Positions 45,289 through 54,363 of a DNA stretch of 64,000 nt are shown one piece after another. This DNA comes from Flavobacterium aerium (GTDB taxonomy: Bacteria; Bacteroidota; Bacteroidia; Flavobacteriales; Flavobacteriaceae). The first letter of the stretch is position 1. Every line of letters starts with the position of its first letter. A program made the translations under genes and the position numbers. The notes under the pieces were generated by a model. It was not told the origin of the DNA. It did not search any database and saw only the letters and a program-made list of their open reading frames with translations. The stretch covers positions 1-64,000 of the forward strand of contig NZ_JARQWR010000014.1 of NCBI RefSeq assembly GCF_030766725.1, written 5' to 3'.

Positions 45289-46713
45289 ATGAATACAAAT
45301 AGTAAACCATCAATAGACAAACCAGCTCCATACAGTAAACGTTGGTCAGCACTTTTCTTACTCTGTACGGCACAGTTTGTCGTAATTATGGATACCTCAA
45401 TTATTGGGGTAGCCTTACCAGCAATAAAGGCAGATCTTGGTTATTCGCAAAGTGGTCTGCAATGGATTTTTAATGCCTACGTTATCTTACTAGGTGGCTT
45501 TTTGCTACTTGGTGGACGTTTGTCTGATTTATTCGGTCCCCGTAAGATTTTTATGTGGGGGTTTGCCATTCTTTCTGTCGCATCACTTTTGGCAGGTGTG
45601 GCCTGGTCAGAAGCAGCACTCAATACTGGAAGGGCATTACAAGGTCTTGGTTCTGCACTTATCGCTCCTGCAGCACTTACTTTAGTACTATCTAAGTTTA
45701 CTGATCCAAAAGAACTCAATAAAGCATTGGGATTCTGGGGTGCTTCTGCCGCGGCAGGTGGTTCTGCAGGAGTTTTTCTAGGTGGGGCCATTACCGAATG
45801 GCTTTCTTGGCATTGGGTATTTCTGATTAACATTCCCATAGGCTTAGCGGTGTTGTTTTATAGCCGAAGCTTACTATTTAAAGGTAGTACCCAAAAAGGT
45901 AAAGTAGATATTTCAGGTGCGATTTCAGCAACTGTCGCTTTAGTACTAGCAGTATATGCCATTGTATCGGCAGAAGGTGCCGGATGGAAATCATTACAGA
46001 CCATTGGATTACTAAGTCTTTCTTTACTATTGTTCATTGTCTTCTTTATTATTCAAAAACAGAAAAAAGAACCATTGGTACCTCTAACTATTTTCAAAGT
46101 TCCTAATCTTTCAGCAGGTAATCTTGTGATGGCTTTAATGGCTGCTGCTTGGATACCCTTATGGTTTTTCTTGAATCTTTATTTGCAACAAACCTTACAT
46201 TATTCTGCCTTTAATAGTGGACTTGCCCTACTCCCAATGACAATTGCAATTATGTTTTTGATGGTTGGTGTCACGGGTAAATTGGTTGCTAAATTTGGTT
46301 TTAAAGCAAATTTGATTGCAGGATTAATTGCACTTACTGGTTCGCTTATACTTTTTAGTACTATTCCTGCCGATGGAACATTCCTACTCAATGTACTTCC
46401 TGCCTCTTTATTGGGAGCAATCGGTATGTCATTAGCTTATATTCCGGGGACTATTGCCTCGATGTCGGGTGCAAAACCTGAAGAAATGGGGCTTGCTTCT
46501 GGATTAGTCAATACAAGCTACCAAGTGGGTTCGGCTTTGGGTCTGGCTATTGTAGTAGCCATTTCTGCCGCAAAAACCAATGCTGTTAAAATGACCGGAG
46601 CAACTGATGTTATTGCCTTGAACACTGGTTTTCAAACCGCATTTTTCTCAGCCGCTATTGTTTGTGCAATTGCTGCCATCATAGCTGCTTTTTCTATTAA
46701 AACTATTAAATAA
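45289..46713 (+). CDS. MFS drug:proton antiporter, DHA2 (EmrB/QacA) family
   Basis: The 474-residue transporter has about 14 membrane segments. DHA2 motifs are visible: FVVIMDTSIIGVALPAIKAD (motif D1), WIFNAYVILLGGFLLLGGRL then SDLFGPRK (motif A), and GAALTLVL/GFWGASAAAGGSAGVFLG with GAITEWLSWHWVFLINIPIG (motif C). It extrudes drugs or dyes in exchange for protons. It follows the TolC gene by 28 nt, so it may use that channel, and it closes the operon. Confidence 0.9.
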   Translation: MNTNSKPSIDKPAPYSKRWSALFLLCTAQFVVIMDTSIIGVALPAIKADLGYSQSGLQWIFNAYVILLGGFLLLGGRLSDLFGPRKIFMWGFAILSVASLLAGVAWSEAALNTGRALQGLGSALIAPAALTLVLSKFTDPKELNKALGFWGASAAAGGSAGVFLGGAITEWLSWHWVFLINIPIGLAVLFYSRSLLFKGSTQKGKVDISGAISATVALVLAVYAIVSAEGAGWKSLQTIGLLSLSLLLFIVFFIIQKQKKEPLVPLTIFKVPNLSAGNLVMALMAAAWIPLWFFLNLYLQQTLHYSAFNSGLALLPMTIAIMFLMVGVTGKLVAKFGFKANLIAGLIALTGSLILFSTIPADGTFLLNVLPASLLGAIGMSLAYIPGTIASMSGAKPEEMGLASGLVNTSYQVGSALGLAIVVAISAAKTNAVKMTGATDVIALNTGFQTAFFSAAIVCAIAAIIAAFSIKTIK

Positions 46714-46779
46714 TAGATTGGGATAGAATTCCTGGTTTTCCCATGATAATACTGGCTAACAGCACTATCATGGGAATCT

Positions 46780-46798
46780 GTAAATCTTACAAATCAAA
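46780..46798 (+). promoter_or_regulatory. Copper-region box 4 (second HMA gene)
   Basis: GTAAATCTTACAAATCAAA, exactly 37 nt before the -7 box at 46836; it differs from box 3 at one position. Confidence 0.75.
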
Positions 46799-46835
46799 TC
46801 GAAAATAACGCAAAAAAAGAGCCCTACCTTTTATT

Positions 46836-46843
46836 CAATTTTG
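46836..46843 (+). promoter_or_regulatory. -7 box of the second HMA gene
   Basis: CAATTTTG, one mismatch to TAnnTTTG, 33 nt before the start codon at 46877. Confidence 0.55.
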
Positions 46844-46876
46844 CCTTATTAATTAACTAATAAAAATTATATACAG

Positions 46877-47113
46877 ATGAAAAACAACCATCAAAACCTA
46901 CAATTTAGGACAAATATTAATTGTAGTTCTTGTGTCAATAAAGTAACTCCTTTTCTTAATGATGCTGATGGTGTATACCATTGGGAAGTCGATACCACAA
47001 ACAAAAACAAAGTACTTACCATAAAGTCCGAAGGGATTACTGAGCAAGAAGTTATAGAAACAGTACTAAAAGCAGGTTTTAAAATAGAGCCGTATGTACT
47101 TCAAATGGAGTAA
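46877..47113 (+). CDS. HMA-domain metallochaperone-like protein
   Basis: This single heavy-metal-associated domain of 78 residues (NLQFRTNINCSSCVNKVTPF) has the CxxC site CSSC. It is plainly paralogous to the HMA protein at 33153-33371 (shared WEVDTTNKNKVLTIKSEGIT versus WSVDTDNSDKILTVQAEGIT). It is a likely cytoplasmic copper chaperone, monocistronic, under box 4. Confidence 0.87.
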   Translation: MKNNHQNLQFRTNINCSSCVNKVTPFLNDADGVYHWEVDTTNKNKVLTIKSEGITEQEVIETVLKAGFKIEPYVLQME

Positions 47114-47319
47114 CACAATTAATAAAGCTATTATTTATTTCCCCTAATATATTGGAGTTATAAAAACGACTCTAAATAAATAGTTTACTACTATTTAATA
47201 CTGTATTTTTCTAAAATTAGAAATAAAATGAAATATAAAAAAAACAATTTTATAATTTCGTACTGGAAACTAATAACTAAGATTAATTGTATTTTATAAT
47301 CAAAAACTAAGGGCCAAAT

Positions 47320-47868
47320 ATGAAAAATCAGATTTATAATCAAACTTCACTTTTTGGTCCTTTGTACCGTTATTTAGTCGTGATATCTCCACCTGAACAG
47401 ATAAAATCTGATGTTGCAAAGATTAAACGGGAATTAAATACAGTCGTAAACATCGGTGAGAAAAATCAACACTCTATTGCGCATATTACTCTTGTTGATA
47501 AACTAACTGATGATTCTAATTTTACTGAAACCATTGCTCAACTAATAGCCTATCAAAAGCCTTTTCCTATAAAGATTAATGGATGGAAAATTTTTGATCA
47601 TCGCCATAGCGTCACATTATATTTGGATGTTGAAAATTCAGAATTAATTCTACCATTAATGCGTTTTATGAAGTCTTCATCGAAATCTCCGCACATCAGT
47701 TTAGCGAAAAGAATCCCCCATGAAACACTCGAAAAACTTTCTACCTACCTTCAAGATTTCACCTATACCAATGAATGGATGTGTTCTGAGGTTGTCGTAC
47801 TTCGAAAATTAGTAGAGGATAAGGATCAAACGTATAAAGAGTCTTTCAGAATCTCATTTAAAGAATAA
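47320..47868 (+). CDS. 2H phosphoesterase (2'-5' RNA ligase-like) protein
   Basis: The 182-residue cytoplasmic protein has the two HxT/S motifs of the 2H superfamily: IAHITLVDKL (about 50-59) and SPHISLAKRI (about 127-136), about 75 residues apart as expected. The N-terminus YRYLVVISPPEQIKSDVAKI is typical. The substrate (2'-5' linked or cyclic phosphates of RNA, or small nucleotides) cannot be told. It is a single gene with 200 bp of AT-rich DNA upstream. Confidence 0.82.
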   Translation: MKNQIYNQTSLFGPLYRYLVVISPPEQIKSDVAKIKRELNTVVNIGEKNQHSIAHITLVDKLTDDSNFTETIAQLIAYQKPFPIKINGWKIFDHRHSVTLYLDVENSELILPLMRFMKSSSKSPHISLAKRIPHETLEKLSTYLQDFTYTNEWMCSEVVVLRKLVEDKDQTYKESFRISFKE

Positions 47869-47931
47869 CTTGTTCAGTAGTATTTCCATAAAATTATTCA
47901 TACTCTTTCTCTTAAGCAACTTAGTTTCTGT

Positions 47932-47939
47932 TAAATTTG
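47932..47939 (+). promoter_or_regulatory. -7 box of the YdjM-like gene
   Basis: Perfect TAAATTTG, 18 nt before the start at 47958; no clear TTG at standard distance. Confidence 0.45.
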
Positions 47940-47957
47940 TAGTTCAATAATTACCTC

Positions 47958-48953
47958 ATGGATTCTTTTACACAGATTGTTCTAGGAATTGCAACAGCCG
48001 AATTGTGTGCTGGTGATAAATTACAACGCAAAACTTTTTTATATGGTGCTATTCTAGGAACTATTCCTGACTTGGATGTTGTAGTCGGTCAGTTTCTGAA
48101 TCCGGTAGAAGGTATCTCAATTCATCGGGGATTAAGTCATTCTCTATTATTTTTCATACTACTTTCGCCTATACTTGGTTGGATTATAACTAAAATAGAG
48201 CGGGGTAAGATTGATTTCCGTCGAGCAAGTCTGATGGTATTTTGGTCTTTGTTAACGCATGTGCTTTTAGATTTGTTTACTTCTTGGGGAACTCAGATTT
48301 TTTGGCCTCTACCCGATCGCATTGCCTTCAAAACAATTTTTGTTATTGATCCTTTATACACAATCCCACTACTGATTTTCATAATTTTAGCGTGGTGTAA
48401 ACCTACTTTTACCATACGGAAAAAATATGTTTTGCGTGGCATCTATATCAGTTCATTGTATCTACTATTAACCTGTGGTTTAAAACTCTATGCCGTACAA
48501 CAATTCACAAAGGCTCTTGAACAACAACAGATATCTTACGATAACCTTATTGTAAAACCCACAGTTTTCAATTGTATTTTATGGAATGCAAATGTTGCTA
48601 CTAAGGACGCTTATCTCTTAGGTGATTACTCACTATTTGATCGCCAACCGATCCGATTTGAACGTTATGAAAAAAATACTGTTTTAGCCCAAGAGCTTAC
48701 TGGTAATCTTGATTTTGAAACGTTGAAAAAAGTTAGTGAAGGATGGTTTATCATTACTCAAAAGGACAATCTCTACTATTTTAATGATTTGCGTTTTGGC
48801 TTATTGAGTACTGATTCCAAGCAACCTCAATTCGCTTTTAGCTACGTTTTTAAAGATGAAAATGGAACACTGAAAGCACAAGAAGTCCCCAAACAAAAAA
48901 GGGATGGTAAAGCTTTAATGAAAGGGATTTTTCACCGAATTCAAGGGAATTAG
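47958..48953 (+). CDS. Membrane-bound metal-dependent hydrolase, YdjM/DUF457 family
   Basis: The 331-residue inner-membrane protein opens MDSFTQIVLGIATAELCAGD, with LGTIPDLDVVVG and the conserved HRGLSHSLLF histidine motif, then LLTHVLLDLFTSWGTQIFWP. Those His/Asp stretches define DUF457/YdjM, annotated as metal-dependent hydrolase. Four or so membrane segments occupy the first half; the C-terminal 130 residues look soluble. The physiological reaction is unknown. Confidence 0.85.
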   Translation: MDSFTQIVLGIATAELCAGDKLQRKTFLYGAILGTIPDLDVVVGQFLNPVEGISIHRGLSHSLLFFILLSPILGWIITKIERGKIDFRRASLMVFWSLLTHVLLDLFTSWGTQIFWPLPDRIAFKTIFVIDPLYTIPLLIFIILAWCKPTFTIRKKYVLRGIYISSLYLLLTCGLKLYAVQQFTKALEQQQISYDNLIVKPTVFNCILWNANVATKDAYLLGDYSLFDRQPIRFERYEKNTVLAQELTGNLDFETLKKVSEGWFIITQKDNLYYFNDLRFGLLSTDSKQPQFAFSYVFKDENGTLKAQEVPKQKRDGKALMKGIFHRIQGN

Positions 48954-49012
48954 AAGAATTGAATAATGAATGCGAAATAAATCACTTTTGTTTTTGACTG
49001 GATATTATAACA

Positions 49013-49040
49013 TTGGCGTTTTAATAAATACTTATCTTTG
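49013..49040 (+). promoter_or_regulatory. Promoter of the Crp/Fnr gene
   Basis: TTG at 49013-49015, 17-nt spacer, perfect -7 TATCTTTG at 49033-49040, 25 nt before the start. Confidence 0.65.
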
Positions 49041-49065
49041 ATGCTATACTATTCTCAATCTTTAT

Positions 49066-49629
49066 ATGCAGCAAAAACTAAGGGAACATATCGAAAAAAT
49101 TGTGCCATTAACCGATGATGAGTTTGATTTTATACTTTCTCATTTCAGTACAAGAGCGTATAAAAAAAGAGAATTTATTATTCAGAAAGGAAAAAATGTT
49201 TCCTATTCTTATTTTGTTATTTCAGGTCTTTTAAAATTGGTTCACAACGATGAATCCGGAAAGGAACATATTGTCGCTTTTGCTATGGAAGATTGGTGGG
49301 AAAGTGATTTTCTAGCCTATCATACCCAAACGAAAGCAACGATGTCTTTGCAATGTTTGGAAGATACCGAAGTATACTGTATTACTCTGGAGGATTATAA
49401 AAAGTTGTGTGCCGGTCTCCAAAAGATGGAACATTTTTTTCTTATAAAAGCAAATGGTGGCCATATCGCCTCACAACAACGTATATTATCTTTCCTTACC
49501 TCCAATGCAAAGGAGCGTTACGAACAATTACTGAAACGCTATCCTTCCTTATTCCAAAGAGTTCCTAAAACTTTACTTGCGGCCTATTTGGGTGTATCTC
49601 GAGAAACGCTGAGCAGACTCTCTTCCTAG
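49066..49629 (+). CDS. Crp/Fnr family transcriptional regulator
   Basis: The 187-residue protein has an N-terminal cyclic-nucleotide-binding-type beta roll (KKREFIIQKGKNVSYSYFVI, SGLLKLVHNDESGKEHIVAF) and a C-terminal winged helix (LLKRYPSLFQRVPKTLLAAY, LGVSRETLSRLSS). It has no cysteine cluster for an iron-sulfur centre and no clear cAMP pocket, as usual for Bacteroidota members. A perfect TGTGA-N6-TCACA site lies 23 nt after its stop, before the ridA-like gene, its probable target. Confidence 0.88.
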   Translation: MQQKLREHIEKIVPLTDDEFDFILSHFSTRAYKKREFIIQKGKNVSYSYFVISGLLKLVHNDESGKEHIVAFAMEDWWESDFLAYHTQTKATMSLQCLEDTEVYCITLEDYKKLCAGLQKMEHFFLIKANGGHIASQQRILSFLTSNAKERYEQLLKRYPSLFQRVPKTLLAAYLGVSRETLSRLSS

Positions 49630-49652
49630 TCCTTATCCATCAGTTTTGTAAT

Positions 49653-49668
49653 TGTGATGTTTGTCACA
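49653..49668 (+). promoter_or_regulatory. Crp/Fnr-type operator
   Basis: Perfect TGTGA-TGTTTG-TCACA palindrome. A -7-like CAACTTTG follows at 49691-49698, placing the site centre near -44, a class II activator position for the RidA gene at 49723. Confidence 0.75.
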
Positions 49669-49722
49669 CAAATCATTTTTCTATTCTTCACAACTTTGCC
49701 GTATCGATTTAAAACTGCAATC

Positions 49723-50199
49723 ATGAAGGGTATCGTAAAAATTTTAGTAATTACAGTATTAACTGTTGTCTCTGCTACTGCACAGACTACAACAAAACAA
49801 CCAAAACAAATGGAAAAAAGAGTTATTAATCCTTGGCAATGGCAGGATCAGCGCAGCTATGTACAGGCTGTAGAGGTGAAAAATGTAGAGAGTACCTTAT
49901 ATGTTTCAGGACAAACGGCTATAAATGCTGACGGCGTTTCCAGTAACGAAAATATGGAATCCCAATTAATTCAGGCAATCCAAAATCTAGAACAAGTAAT
50001 CAATGAAGCGGGATATGAATGTAAGGGTATTGTTCGATTGAATATCTATACTACTTCCACTGTAGAGCTTTGGCCTCACTTTTCTATTCTTCAGGATTGG
50101 ATTGCCAAACATGGTATTCAGCAAGCTGTTACGTTACTAGAAGTAAAGAGCCTTTTTGAAACCTTAAAAGTAGAATTGGAAGCTACAGTTGTAAAATAA
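49723..50199 (+). CDS. Exported RidA family protein
   Basis: The 158-residue RidA/YjgF-fold protein carries a signal peptide (MKGIVKILVITVLTVVSATA), unusual because RidA enamine/imine deaminases normally act in the cytoplasm. The fold core is present: VESTLYVSGQTAINADGVSS, LEQVINEAGYECKGIVRLNI and AVTLLEVKSLFETLKVELEA. The conserved Arg that binds the carboxylate (normally before the last strand, in an xRxxV context) is not evident, so it may belong to a non-deaminase subgroup. It probably depends on the neighbouring Crp/Fnr protein. Confidence 0.83.
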   Translation: MKGIVKILVITVLTVVSATAQTTTKQPKQMEKRVINPWQWQDQRSYVQAVEVKNVESTLYVSGQTAINADGVSSNENMESQLIQAIQNLEQVINEAGYECKGIVRLNIYTTSTVELWPHFSILQDWIAKHGIQQAVTLLEVKSLFETLKVELEATVVK

Positions 50200-50222
50200 T
50201 ACACCTCGTATTTTTGAATTTA

Positions 50223-50260
50223 AAAAGAAAAGCATTCCTACTGAGGAATGCTTTTCTTTT
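50223..50260. terminator. Bidirectional terminator
   Basis: Perfect 17-bp stem AAAAGAAAAGCATTCCT (50223-50239), loop ACTG, mirrored at 50244-50260; between the convergent ridA-like and carboxypeptidase-regulatory-like genes. Confidence 0.92.
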
Positions 50261-50310
50261 ATATAGTATTGAGAATTGAACCTGCAATTAATCAGCTGAT
50301 TTAATGCTTC

Positions 50311-51783
50311 CTAATTATAATTCTTAATTGCCTCTACAGGAGCTAGGATGTTATAATTCTTCCAGATTGAAGGATCGTATTTTGAAATGTAATTGATATC
50401 GTATTTTTCTTTTTCTGTAACTTTATTAAACTCATCACCACTTATTGCAAGTTTATCGATAATAAACAACTCACTGGTTGTATGACTATCAAGCTCAACC
50501 AAAACTTCCATTTTAAGCATTTGAGTATCTTCTTTTTTATCTACTTTATTTTTAGTGAATTTTAAGGAGCGATTTGCAAAAAGATAAGTTCCTTCTTCTT
50601 TTTTCACAAAGTTTGCAGCATATTGGCCAGCTCCATTTTTACTAAAACTAGCGGCCACTTTTATACGGTCTTGAACCATTTTTACTCCTAACAAAAATTT
50701 GAGACTTATATTGTGTTCCGTTTTTCCATCTATCATACCATATTCCAGTTTCACTACCGCAAAATCTAAAGCATTGACGTAGATTTTACCAGAATATTTC
50801 GCTGCATTTTTTAAAGGCTTAAAATCTATAATATAAATAGTCTCATCATTCAATGTCGCATACCCTTCGAAAGTATAGTTATATCGTTTGAATTTGGTTA
50901 AAAAATCCAATTCTTCATCACTATAAAATTTGTTTAATGAGCTGCTCATAGAAGTAATACTACTTCTTAAATAAGCCGTTTTAAGGTCTTTTTTCTCCTC
51001 TTTTTTAAGACTATTTATTTTTAAAGAATCTTCTAGTTTAAATAATCCAGATTTTACTTTATAAGTTGCATCTGCCACTAAATGCTTCTTGATAACTTCC
51101 ATTACTTTACTATTCACTTTATCACTTGAAATATCTTTTTCCTCATTCTTTAGCTCGATAGATTTCTCAACCAATAATTTTGATTCTTTATTTTGTGAGT
51201 ATAAAAAACCATAGGATTCTTTATAATATTTTGAATGTTGGTTTTTAAATTTCTTCACCATGTCTTCTAAATCTTTGTTCAGTTCTTTTAATGTAGATTT
51301 AGTTTCTAATGAAGATTTTAAAAGCTTAAAATCGGTATCAATCAGTTTCATATCTGATGATGTACGTAGAAAAAAAGTTTGTTTTATTGTTTGAGCAGCA
51401 TAATTTTTGGGTGCATTTTTGATAACCTCCGTTAAAATTTCTGTAGGAGATAGCTTTTTATTGGTCACATATACACCATCTAATACTGTTACTTGCTCTT
51501 TAAGAACATACGTACCATTTTTAAAATCAGATAATGGAATTTTCAGGCTTTCAAATCCAATACAAGATATAATAACACTATTAGCTTCGGTTGAACTTGG
51601 GAGTGTAATTGTAAAAACACCTTCTGTGTTACTTACAACGCCATAATCAGGTCCTATTTGAATGTTCACATATTCCAAAGGCTGTTGTTGCTGGTCTGTT
51701 ATCTTACCTGTAACGGATTGTGCAACTGCATTTACTGTAAAGAATAGGAATCCTAAAAAAGTAATGAATATTATTTTTTTCAT
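50311..51783 (-). CDS. Carboxypeptidase-like regulatory domain protein, exported
   Basis: The protein has 490 residues from ATG 51783, giving the signal peptide MKKIIFITFLGFLFFTVNAV then AQ; the frame continues 47 codons upstream without a plausible N-terminus. A CarboxypepD_reg-like beta-sandwich comes first (SVTGKITDQQQQPLEYVNIQ, then FTITLPSSTEANSVIISCIG), as in TonB-dependent receptors, followed by a lysine-rich helical region and beta strands (YNYTFEGYATLNDETIYIID). No TonB plug or barrel is seen. It is likely a periplasmic or surface protein of unknown function. Confidence 0.8.
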   Translation of the reverse strand: MKKIIFITFLGFLFFTVNAVAQSVTGKITDQQQQPLEYVNIQIGPDYGVVSNTEGVFTITLPSSTEANSVIISCIGFESLKIPLSDFKNGTYVLKEQVTVLDGVYVTNKKLSPTEILTEVIKNAPKNYAAQTIKQTFFLRTSSDMKLIDTDFKLLKSSLETKSTLKELNKDLEDMVKKFKNQHSKYYKESYGFLYSQNKESKLLVEKSIELKNEEKDISSDKVNSKVMEVIKKHLVADATYKVKSGLFKLEDSLKINSLKKEEKKDLKTAYLRSSITSMSSSLNKFYSDEELDFLTKFKRYNYTFEGYATLNDETIYIIDFKPLKNAAKYSGKIYVNALDFAVVKLEYGMIDGKTEHNISLKFLLGVKMVQDRIKVAASFSKNGAGQYAANFVKKEEGTYLFANRSLKFTKNKVDKKEDTQMLKMEVLVELDSHTTSELFIIDKLAISGDEFNKVTEKEKYDINYISKYDPSIWKNYNILAPVEAIKNYN

Positions 51784-51926
51784 ATAGAATATTATTAGAT
51801 GTTTTATAATAAGACGTTTCGTTTGAGATTTTGTAACAAAAAAACTTAAATAATAATGATTAATTTTATCATTTCCACTCAGCACTCTACGTACACCTCT
51901 ATTTAATCCTATTTTATAATACATAA

Positions 51927-51966
51927 AAAAAGAGTCAAAATGTTTTTCAACATTTTGACTCTTTTT
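51927..51966 (-). terminator. Terminator of the glycosyltransferase gene
   Basis: Perfect 18-bp stem AAAAAGAGTCAAAATGTT (51927-51944), loop TTTC, mirrored at 51949-51966, 25 nt beyond the stop at 51991. Confidence 0.92.
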
Positions 51967-51990
51967 AAGTCCTCTACTTTAGAAGTACCA

Positions 51991-53412
51991 CTATTTATTT
52001 TCCACTAATTCACGGGTAAGCCATCCTTTTCTACTCGCCGTAGCAATTGCATAGGGAGTAATCCAGAATAATCCAAAAGTATATAAAATACTATATGAAT
52101 ATGCCCAAAAAGACTCTGATAATGTATATCGTTTTGCATAGAATAATACTGGGAAGCTAGACAAAACAAGTATACTAAAAAGTGTTGAACTAACAAATAA
52201 TAATGGATGTGTTAGCACCAAGAATATCATGAATATGGTGAATGGATAGGTCATCACGATTTTTAAAGATTGGTTCAAAAACAAAAGTCTTGTTCCTATT
52301 TTAGATTCCTCTCTAAATTCTTTAAAAACATATTGTGACATCATAATATTTTCACGGACATTACTTCTATCCCATCGAATAAACATTTTATATAATCCAC
52401 TGTATTTTTCAGGAACATTTGTATAAGCATAAGCATTTCTTTGAAATAGCACATGATGTCCTTGTTTCAAAATCATGTTGGTCATGGCGCGATCTTCCCC
52501 AATATCAGAAAGTTCCCCCATAAAGGTTTGATTAATCCATTCTGGAAGACAAGCAAATACAGCTGTACTTCTATAAGCAGCCAAAGCCCCTGGTGTACAA
52601 AGTACAGAACCTAAACTACTTTCCGCAGAACGCATGAATTCAAAACTCAATACAAAACTCACGTTTAACATTTTAGGTAATATAGCCTTATCATTGTTCA
52701 ATACCTGAATATTTCCTGCTACAGCACCACATTTTTCATTCGTAACAAAAGGACTTACTAAATTTCGTAATGTATCTGTTTTTACAACAGAATCACTATC
52801 AACCGTTACGAAAATTTCACCACTACCCAATTTAAAACCACGGTAAAGTGCATGTCGTTTTCCTTTATTTTCTGGTTGTTGGTAAATAGACAAACGATCT
52901 CCTAATTTCTCTTTCGCTTTTTGCATCCAATACCAAGTATCATCTTTACTTCCATCGTCAATCGCCAATAGTTGTAATTTCTCCATTGGGTATTCGCTTT
53001 CTGCTAAACTCATTAATGTTGCCCAAACTTGCTTACCTTCATTATATGCCGGTACAATTACGGTACAAGTAGGTAATAAATCGTCTGTAACTGATTTAAT
53101 TGGCTTATATAGGAAATACAGGTATAAATTATACAAGAAGAAACCACCTTTGAACAACAATAATGTTGTTGCTATAATTAGGAAAGTAAGACCTAGTGTA
53201 GAATTTATTCTGTCCGTATGGAATTGATCAAATTGAGGTTGCAATTCATAAAATAAAAAAGCTGCTCCAATCATTAATAGAAATGTACCCATTAATACTA
53301 TCGTTCCTAATGGATTTATATTAGACGCTGTAAATCTTCCTGCAATCTTATCCATAAAAGATTGTTGATCAGAATAATACAATTGTTTTGATGTGATTTT
53401 TTCGCTTTTCAT
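51991..53412 (-). CDS. Processive family 2 glycosyltransferase (membrane)
   Basis: The 473-residue inner-membrane enzyme is of the hyaluronan synthase/PgaC/cellulose-synthase type. Two N-terminal membrane helices (36-57, 74-98) precede the GT-A domain: DDG at 152-154, DSD at 205-207 (VTVDSDSVV), the catalytic GED at 305-307 and RW at 346-347 (FIRWDRSN, in place of QxxRW). Four C-terminal helices follow. It would polymerise and export an exopolysaccharide. No deacetylase or other pathway gene is adjacent, so the sugar is unknown. Confidence 0.87.
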   Translation of the reverse strand: MKSEKITSKQLYYSDQQSFMDKIAGRFTASNINPLGTIVLMGTFLLMIGAAFLFYELQPQFDQFHTDRINSTLGLTFLIIATTLLLFKGGFFLYNLYLYFLYKPIKSVTDDLLPTCTVIVPAYNEGKQVWATLMSLAESEYPMEKLQLLAIDDGSKDDTWYWMQKAKEKLGDRLSIYQQPENKGKRHALYRGFKLGSGEIFVTVDSDSVVKTDTLRNLVSPFVTNEKCGAVAGNIQVLNNDKAILPKMLNVSFVLSFEFMRSAESSLGSVLCTPGALAAYRSTAVFACLPEWINQTFMGELSDIGEDRAMTNMILKQGHHVLFQRNAYAYTNVPEKYSGLYKMFIRWDRSNVRENIMMSQYVFKEFREESKIGTRLLFLNQSLKIVMTYPFTIFMIFLVLTHPLLFVSSTLFSILVLSSFPVLFYAKRYTLSESFWAYSYSILYTFGLFWITPYAIATASRKGWLTRELVENK

Positions 53413-53768
53413 GTTTGTTGTAATACTATTTTTCTATCTTAAATTGCCTTTCTTTCTTTTGTTTTCTAATCCTATTGAATTCATCAACAAATAGTGAGAG
53501 GCATCCGCACATCCCAATAAGCAAGCCTCATGCCACTTACATATTTACATTGAAAACCAAGCATTTAGACAATAAACACATCTGTTTAAGTGGGTATTTT
53601 TTCCCCATTCTGCACCCAATTCCTCACTTTGAGATATAGATATTATTACCTTTTAAAATACAGTATCATATCCTAAAACTAATTCCTACTCGTTTATCAT
53701 AATTTAAAAAGCATTTCTTATAGTCCACAAAGTTGTGTTAATTTTATAACAATATTTAATCTGTAATT
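53413..53768. other. Divergent intergenic region
   Basis: About 360 bp without a gene. It must hold the glycosyltransferase promoter. At its right end TGTAATTTTGTC occurs twice (53762-53773 and 53790-53801), each containing a perfect -7 box. Confidence 0.4.
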
Positions 53769-53799
53769 TTGTCTTTGTAATCATCTTTATGTAATTTTG
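53769..53799 (+). promoter_or_regulatory. Promoter of the secreted protein before the second RND operon
   Basis: TTG at 53769-53771, 20-nt spacer, TAATTTTG at 53792-53799. The ATG is at 53806, so the transcript is leaderless or nearly so. A second TAATTTTG lies at 53764-53771. Confidence 0.65.
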
Positions 53800-53805
53800 T
53801 CCTCG

Positions 53806-54225
53806 ATGAAAAGATCATTATTCAAATTTTTCCTATCACTAATAACGCTTATAGTAAGTGGATCATCCCATTTGCAAGCGCATACACATGATAATGATTA
53901 CTTCTCACTTTTAAAAAATATTGAGCATACTAAGAAAGTTGACAGTATTTTAAAATTTGAATCCAATTCAAGTTTCAAGGTTGATTCTTCTGAAAAAGAA
54001 CTAAAAAAAGACTACAGCAGAACTATTGTTGATGAGGGTGATGATAGTGAATCTAACACTTTCAAGAAAAAATTAACAGGTAGTCATTACTTTACTTCTG
54101 TATTTTCCACTCCTGTTTCTGCCGATTTCTTTAACAACTTCAAAAATCGCTTGCCTATTGGTAAGCATTTTCTATATTTCTCCTCACAAAGGTGGTTCAT
54201 CCTCTTTCAGGTATTCCGAATTTGA
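53806..54225 (+). CDS. Exported hypothetical protein upstream of RND operon 2
   Basis: I do not recognise this 139-residue protein. It starts with a signal peptide (MKRSLFKFFLSLITLIVSGS, then SHLQA) and a short His-containing stretch (HTHDNDYF), then a charged middle (DSILKFESNSSFKVDSSEKE) and an aromatic C-terminus (FLYFSSQRWFILFQVFRI). An in-frame TTG at 53797 lies within the -7 box and cannot be the start. It lies 138 nt upstream of the adaptor gene and could share its regulation. Confidence 0.6.
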   Translation: MKRSLFKFFLSLITLIVSGSSHLQAHTHDNDYFSLLKNIEHTKKVDSILKFESNSSFKVDSSEKELKKDYSRTIVDEGDDSESNTFKKKLTGSHYFTSVFSTPVSADFFNNFKNRLPIGKHFLYFSSQRWFILFQVFRI

Positions 54226-54363
54226 TTTAATCCTATTTAGGCATCCGCCTAATTATCTATTTACATAAATAGCCCCTTCACATTTCGTTAAGCGGGATTC
54301 AGTTGTATTGTTTTATACCAACTGGCAAAAGGATTATCACAAAAATCATATTTTAAAATTATT

